Part shown: positions 6,861 through 9,656 of the stretch, piece by piece
Layout: every line of letters starts with the position of its first letter
Position numbering within the stretch: the stretch's first letter is position 1
Source of the DNA: CAZMMV01 sp964567475
GTDB lineage: Bacteria > Bacillota > Clostridia > Tissierellales > Tissierellaceae
DNA: 9,656 bases
Reading direction: 5' to 3'
Assembly (NCBI GenBank): GCA_964567475.1
Contig: CAZMMV010000062.1
Span: 1 to 9,656, forward strand
The notes under the pieces: generated by a model
Databases searched by the model: none
Seen by the model: the letters and a program-made list of their open reading frames with translations, nothing else
Told to the model about the DNA's origin: nothing
Made by a program: the position numbers and the translations under genes

Positions 6861-8226
6861 TTTCTCCCTCCTCATTATCTATCTTTGCCAATATTGATAT
6901 TGCGCATTCAATTCTTTTCTTTTCCATTTCACAGCCAATTTCATAAGGCTTACTAATATCATTATTTGAATAGTGAGCATTTGCATGGCATCCTCCACTA
7001 CAATAATATTTAGCCCAACATTTTTTACATTTTTCTTTATTATGAACATTACATTTTTTAAACTTATTTGTTAAATCTTTGTTTTTAATTCCTTCCCAAA
7101 TATCACCTATTAAAAATTCATCTTCTCCTACAAACTGATGACAAGGATAAATATCTCCATCTGGTGTAATAGCTAGATACTCAGAACCAGCTCCACATCC
7201 TACAGCTCTTTTTATCATACATGGTCCCTGCTTTAAATCTATCATAAAATGGAAAAACAAAAAATCTTTGTCTGCTTTTTTAATTTTAATATATTCTTTA
7301 GAAAGTTTTTCATACTCTTTCATTACAGCTTCTAAATGTTCTTCTCTTAGTGCATAATCCATTGTCTCTGGAGTGACCACAGGCTCTATAGATGTTTTTC
7401 TAAATCCTTGTTCATAAAAGTGTAATAAGTCCTCTGTAAAATCAATATTTCTATTTGTAAAGGTACCCCTGATATAATAATCTTTGTCTCCCCTTTTATC
7501 CACTAACTTTTTAAACTTAGGTAAGATTATATCATAACTTCCTTCACCGCTATTAGTTTTTCTCATATTATCATTTACTCTTTTTCTACCATCTAAACTA
7601 AGTACTACATTATCCATATGTTTATTGATAAATTCTATATTTTCATCATCCAAAAGCACACCATTGGTTGTAATAGTAAATCTAAAATTTTTGTTATGTT
7701 CTTTTTCTATACTTCTTCCATAATGAACAAGATCCTTCACTAATTGAAAATTCATCAAAGGCTCTCCACCAAAAAAATCAACTTCTAAATTTTTTCTAGA
7801 ACCAGAATTTTCAACTAAGTAATCTAATGACCTTTTGCCTACTTCTAAACTCATTAAACTTCTTTCACCTTTAAAGTCTCCTTGAGAAGCAAAGCAATAA
7901 TCACATTTTAAATTACAATCATGAGCTACATGTAAACACATAGCCTTTACTACATTATCTTCATTGTACTTAAAATTAGATGTATCTATATCCTCTGAAT
8001 ATAACAAACCATCTTTTTTCAATTTTCCTATTTCCTCATGTACTTCTGTAATGGAGTCACTACTATATTCCTTTTTTAGTAATTTTATTATCTCTTCTAA
8101 AGATTTATCTCCATAAAAGTCTAAAACATCATATACTATTTTATCAACAATATGTACTGCTCCACTATTTACATCTAATACAATATAATTATCATTTAAA
8201 TAAAACTTATGTATCATTGAACTCAT
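6850..8226 (-). CDS. scfB: SCIFF peptide maturase, radical SAM/SPASM (thioether-forming, ranthipeptide)
   Basis: Radical SAM enzyme of 458 residues that installs thioether links in the six-cysteine SCIFF peptide encoded just upstream; characterised relatives are CteB and Tte1186. Residues 1-85 form a PqqD-like peptide-recognition region (YIVLDVNSGAVHIVD). The SAM-cluster motif is CNLKCDYC (C104, C108, C111), followed by FFGGEP (151-156). The C-terminal SPASM region fits C-x12-G-x4-C (C344, G357, C362) and C-x2-C-x5-C-x3-C (C400, C403, C409, C413) with a final C432; C336, C392 and C441 are additional. These would hold two auxiliary iron-sulfur clusters. It starts with ATG at 8226 after GGGGG at 8236-8240, a modest site with nine-base spacing. 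Codon 4 is also ATG and would match the usual MIHK start of relatives, but it is poorly spaced. A hairpin separates it from scfA, and its 3' end overlaps secD. Confidence 0.95.
   Translation of the reverse strand: MSSMIHKFYLNDNYIVLDVNSGAVHIVDKIVYDVLDFYGDKSLEEIIKLLKKEYSSDSITEVHEEIGKLKKDGLLYSEDIDTSNFKYNEDNVVKAMCLHVAHDCNLKCDYCFASQGDFKGERSLMSLEVGKRSLDYLVENSGSRKNLEVDFFGGEPLMNFQLVKDLVHYGRSIEKEHNKNFRFTITTNGVLLDDENIEFINKHMDNVVLSLDGRKRVNDNMRKTNSGEGSYDIILPKFKKLVDKRGDKDYYIRGTFTNRNIDFTEDLLHFYEQGFRKTSIEPVVTPETMDYALREEHLEAVMKEYEKLSKEYIKIKKADKDFLFFHFMIDLKQGPCMIKRAVGCGAGSEYLAITPDGDIYPCHQFVGEDEFLIGDIWEGIKNKDLTNKFKKCNVHNKEKCKKCWAKYYCSGGCHANAHYSNNDISKPYEIGCEMEKKRIECAISILAKIDNEEGENES
6866..6873 (-). promoter_or_regulatory. 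secD ribosome binding site inside the scfB coding sequence
   Basis: The minus strand reads GAGGAGGG, five bases before the ATG at 6860. The same bases encode the Glu-Glu-Gly near the C-terminus of ScfB. This fixes the secD start at 6860 rather than 6875 and makes expression of secD dependent on, or at least overlapping with, translation of scfB. Confidence 0.85.
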
Positions 8227-8260
8227 AACTATTTTCCCCCATTACCAAGATAATACAAAT

Positions 8261-8289
8261 AAAAAGCAGTGGATAATCCACCACTCTTT
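8261..8289 (-). terminator. Hairpin between scfA and scfB, probable partial terminator
   Basis: On the minus strand the arms 8277-8289 and 8261-8273 can form a 13-pair stem (three G-U pairs) around a three-base loop. The core is GTGGA-TTA-TCCAC and the 3' arm ends in TTTTT, followed by ATTTG. It starts ten bases after the scfA stop and lies 34 bases upstream of the scfB start. Its position suggests partial termination, giving more precursor than enzyme transcript, or 3' stabilisation of the short scfA message. Confidence 0.65.
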
Positions 8290-8299
8290 ATAATTATCT

Positions 8300-8440
8300 T
8301 TATTTGTTTTCACATTTTTGATTTCCAACTGTACAAGAAGTCTTGCAAGCAGATTGACATGAAGTTTGGCATTCTCCACATCCACCTTTAGAAATAGTAT
8401 CTTTTAAACTCTTACCTGAGATTGTCTTTATATGTTTCAT
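8300..8440 (-). CDS. scfA: SCIFF six-cysteine peptide precursor (ranthipeptide)
   Basis: This 46-residue peptide is the substrate of the adjacent radical SAM maturase. It begins MKHIKTISGKSLKDTISKGG, the conserved SCIFF leader. The core has exactly six cysteines, C21, C24, C28, C32, C36 and C43, in the pattern CGEC-QTSC-QSAC-KTSC-TVGNQKC. From the literature as I remember it, the thioether in CteA and in the Tte1186 substrate joins Cys32 to Thr37; here those positions are also Cys and Thr. The ATG at 8440 is preceded by AAAGGAGG at 8448-8455, seven bases away, one of the strongest sites in the window, so high expression is expected. It has its own promoter-like sequence upstream and a hairpin downstream. 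The final product, its export and its role are not established; a quorum-type or regulatory role has been proposed in some clostridia. Confidence 0.96.
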   Translation of the reverse strand: MKHIKTISGKSLKDTISKGGCGECQTSCQSACKTSCTVGNQKCENK

Positions 8441-8447
8441 TTCAATT

Positions 8448-8455
8448 CCTCCTTT
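8448..8455 (-). promoter_or_regulatory. Strong scfA ribosome binding site
   Basis: The minus strand reads AAAGGAGG, a near-perfect anti-16S match, seven bases upstream of the scfA ATG. It contrasts with the plain G-run sites of the flanking scfB and TIGR04086 genes, which supports preferential translation of the precursor peptide. Confidence 0.85.
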
Positions 8456-8475
8456 AACTATCATTACTGCTATAA

Positions 8476-8486
8476 ATTATACCACA
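8476..8486 (-). promoter_or_regulatory. Extended -10 promoter for scfA
   Basis: The minus strand reads TGTGGTATAAT: a perfect TATAAT (8476-8481) with the TGn extension just upstream. No good TTGACA is found 17 bases further up, where the sequence is TTTTAT, which is acceptable for extended -10 promoters. Transcription would start near 8469, leaving a leader of about 30 bases that contains the strong ribosome binding site. The placement suggests that scfA-scfB-secD-secF can be transcribed independently of the TIGR04086 gene. Confidence 0.6.
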
Positions 8487-8518
8487 TTAATTTATTAAAT
8501 AAAAGTTTATTTTTTATC

Positions 8519-8887
8519 TTATTTCAAATTTATTCCTATCATTCCACCTATCATTCCAGTTACAGAAGCTAAAATCAATTTACTTATAGAAAATATATCC
8601 ATAGCTAAAGTCTTTAAAAATAAAAAATTTAAAGCAATTAAAATAATATAATAAACTATACCAATTATAGCACCCATTATCCAGCCTTTCTCCTTTATCT
8701 TAATAGATACATAGATACTAGCTAATGCTATACTTCCTATTAAAGCTATGGTATTCAATAATGGAATCTTATTTTCTTGAAGATTGGTATAGGTTAATAA
8801 TAAGGAAAATATCAATATTAAAACCACCGTAATTATATAAGCAATAAACAAACCTTTTAATAAATAAATAACTTTATCTTTCTTCAT
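8519..8887 (-). CDS. Four-helix membrane protein, TIGR04086 family
   Basis: Small integral membrane protein of 122 residues with a short positive N-terminus (MKKDK) and four hydrophobic segments at about residues 7-31, 40-60, 66-91 and 100-119. The last contains a glycine-rich helix-packing stretch, TGMIGGMIG. As I recall, TIGR04086 proteins are Firmicute membrane proteins of about 125 residues found next to the SCIFF precursor, which matches size, topology and place here. The function is unknown; a role in SCIFF export, sensing or Sec interaction would be inference only. The open frame reaches an ATG at 8902, but GGGGGGAG at 8893-8900 fits the ATG at 8887. The gene lies between the yajC terminator and the scfA promoter. 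I see no convincing promoter in the gap from 8888 to 8940. Confidence 0.8.
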   Translation of the reverse strand: MKKDKVIYLLKGLFIAYIITVVLILIFSLLLTYTNLQENKIPLLNTIALIGSIALASIYVSIKIKEKGWIMGAIIGIVYYIILIALNFLFLKTLAMDIFSISKLILASVTGMIGGMIGINLK

Positions 8888-8892
8888 ATATA

Positions 8893-8900
8893 CTCCCCCC
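8893..8900 (-). promoter_or_regulatory. Ribosome binding site that sets the TIGR04086 protein start
   Basis: The minus strand reads GGGGGGAG, five bases before the ATG at 8887. It lies inside the longer frame that begins with ATG at 8902, where it would encode Gly-Gly-Val, so the shorter start is favoured. A pure G run pairs with the 16S tail partly through G-U wobble. Confidence 0.65.
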
Positions 8901-8940
8901 ATCTATATTAAAATCTATTTTAGATAAGAGGAATTTATTA

Positions 8941-8980
8941 CTAAAAAAGCTTCCTTATTTAAATAAGGAAGCTTTTTTAG
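8941..8980 (-). terminator. Perfect 40-base palindromic terminator after yajC
   Basis: The two 20-base arms (8941-8960 and 8961-8980) are exact reverse complements, meeting at TTTAAA, which would form the loop. The stem holds AAGGAAGC/GCTTCCTT and the minus-strand 3' side ends in TTTTTT. It lies 26 bases after the yajC stop and should end the tgt-yajC transcript before the SCIFF-sec genes. The symmetry would also stop plus-strand transcription. Confidence 0.9.
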
Positions 8981-9006
8981 ATCAGTATCTTATTTTGATT
9001 ATCTAC

Positions 9007-9273
9007 TTAGTCTCTATTAGTAACAGATCCTACAGCCCATCTTGTCATATCTAACTTTGTCTTAGCACTTCCGACTTCGATAGTTACTATATCATCCTTT
9101 ATTTTAAGTACTTTTCCATGAATGCCACCAATAGTTATAACACTATCTCCTGTTTTTAAACTATCTCTCATTTCTTTTACTTCTTTTTCTTTTTTCTTTT
9201 GAGGTCTAATAGCAAATATATAAAAAACTACTAAAAAACCTATTGGTAAAATTAAAGGTCCTAATTGTTGCAT
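9007..9273 (-). CDS. yajC: Preprotein translocase subunit YajC
   Basis: Small single-pass membrane protein (88 residues) that associates with SecD-SecF in the Sec holo-translocon. One N-terminal helix, LILPIGFLVVFYIFAIRPQ (residues 7-25), ends in the hallmark IRPQKKKEKE. A small cytoplasmic domain follows, with LKTGDSVITIGGIHGKVLKI and a C-terminal KLDMTRWAVGSV, matching the family throughout. It starts with ATG at 9273; GGGAGGG at 9282-9288 is eight bases upstream. It follows tgt by 65 bases, the common tgt-yajC order, but is cut off from secDF by a terminator and the SCIFF genes instead of being contiguous with them. Confidence 0.97.
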   Translation of the reverse strand: MQQLGPLILPIGFLVVFYIFAIRPQKKKEKEVKEMRDSLKTGDSVITIGGIHGKVLKIKDDIVTIEVGSAKTKLDMTRWAVGSVTNRD

Positions 9274-9338
9274 TTATGTATCCCTCCCTTTCTAATATAT
9301 ATACTACCATGAAAAAAAATATTTTTCACCTATTTTTT

Positions 9339-9656
9339 TTAATTATAGCCATATTTTTTATAAAATTCATCTTTATATTCAAGAATTCTATCTTCTTTTA
9401 TTGCAATTCTAATATTTTCCATAAGTTTAATTAAAAAATACAAATTGTGAATTGTAGCTAATCTTGCTCCCAAAATTTCATTTACATTAAATAAATGTCT
9501 AATATATGCTCTTGAATAATTTTTACAAACATAACAGTCGCATTCTGGATCAAGTTGTGAAAAATCTTTTGCATATTTTGCATTTCTTATAACTAATCTT
9601 CCACTAGAAGTAAATACTGTTCCATTTCTACCTATCCTTGTAGGTAAAACACAATC
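9339..9656 (-). CDS. tgt: Queuine tRNA-ribosyltransferase Tgt (5' part beyond window edge)
   Basis: These 105 residues are the C-terminus of bacterial tRNA-guanine transglycosylase, which exchanges the wobble guanine of GUN-anticodon tRNAs for preQ1 in queuosine synthesis. The fragment opens with DCVLPTRIGRNGTVFTS. It contains the zinc-binding CDCYVCKNYSRAYIRH, with ligands C39, C41, C44 and H54 in fragment numbering. It then has ILGARLATIHNLYFLIKLME and ends KYGYN with TAA at 9339-9341. Everything expected of the family's last quarter is intact. No clear terminator follows, so yajC is probably on the same transcript. Confidence 0.96.
   Translation of the reverse strand, partial: DCVLPTRIGRNGTVFTSSGRLVIRNAKYAKDFSQLDPECDCYVCKNYSRAYIRHLFNVNEILGARLATIHNLYFLIKLMENIRIAIKEDRILEYKDEFYKKYGYN

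Noticed and set aside
6861..6875. Longer secD start at the ATG at 6875
   Set aside because: It would place the AGGAGG inside the coding sequence and leave no upstream ribosome binding site, while the ATG at 6860 is ideally spaced and gives a normal SecD N-terminus.
6175..6897. Long plus-strand open frame of 240 codons opposite secD
   Set aside because: It lies antisense to an unmistakable secD, is rich in Ser, Pro, Ile and Phe as expected from the complement of AT-rich coding DNA, and has no family features.
8497..8512. Inverted repeat after the TIGR04086 gene
   Set aside because: The seven-base arms are entirely A/T with a two-base spacer; expected by chance in this composition and too unstable for a terminator.
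8888..8940. Promoter for the TIGR04086 gene
   Set aside because: Only weak -10-like matches such as TAATAT with poor -35 partners were found, no better than background in this AT-rich DNA.
9310..9328. Possible hairpin between tgt and yajC
   Set aside because: A seven-pair stem with only one G-C pair and no following T-run on the minus strand; too weak to call a terminator.
9243..9434. Plus-strand open frame of 63 codons, hydrophobic
   Set aside because: It overlaps yajC and tgt on the opposite strand; its Phe/Ile richness comes from T-rich DNA and there is no ribosome binding site of note.

Overview
This 9.7 kb window is a very A+T-rich, gene-dense piece of a low-GC Firmicute, most probably an anaerobe of the class Clostridia in the broad sense (including Tissierellia-type lineages). 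The evidence is the SCIFF precursor peptide and its radical-SAM maturase, which are near-hallmarks of that group, the AT-biased codon use, the strong AGGAGG-type ribosome binding sites, and the neighbourhood tgt-yajC-(SCIFF)-secD-secF-recJ-rel-dtd. All eleven genes lie on the minus strand, so the region is transcribed from the right edge to the left edge. No mobile element, CRISPR array, tRNA or rRNA was seen, and no gene-free stretch is longer than about 120 bases.

In transcription order the right-hand block is the 3' end of tgt (queuosine tRNA-guanine transglycosylase, cut by the window edge) and yajC (Sec accessory), closed by a perfect 40-base palindromic terminator (8941-8980). Next is a small four-helix membrane protein of the TIGR04086 type. 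An extended -10 promoter follows, then a 46-residue six-cysteine peptide gene (scfA, 8300-8440). A terminator-like hairpin comes next, then the radical SAM/SPASM maturase scfB. The scfB coding sequence overlaps secD, which is followed closely by secF. The secF stop codon sits inside an intrinsic terminator (4685-4718). The left block is lapA-like, recJ, rel (bifunctional (p)ppGpp synthetase/hydrolase) and dtd (D-aminoacyl-tRNA deacylase, cut by the left edge).

The biological centre is the ranthipeptide (SCIFF) system wired into the Sec translocase operon. The precursor is made from its own promoter and partly insulated by a hairpin, while the maturase is translationally coupled to SecD. The window holds no obvious dedicated exporter, leader protease or immunity gene; the TIGR04086 membrane protein and SecDF are the only membrane partners visible. 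The left block is housekeeping (membrane-anchored coiled-coil protein, DNA repair, stringent response, tRNA proofreading). It is notable for three successive non-ATG starts (lapA GTG, recJ TTG, rel GTG) and for lacking apt, which in many Firmicutes lies between recJ and rel.

Several start codons were moved from the longest open frame on ribosome-binding-site evidence: rel to 2407, secD to 6860 and the TIGR04086 protein to 8887.
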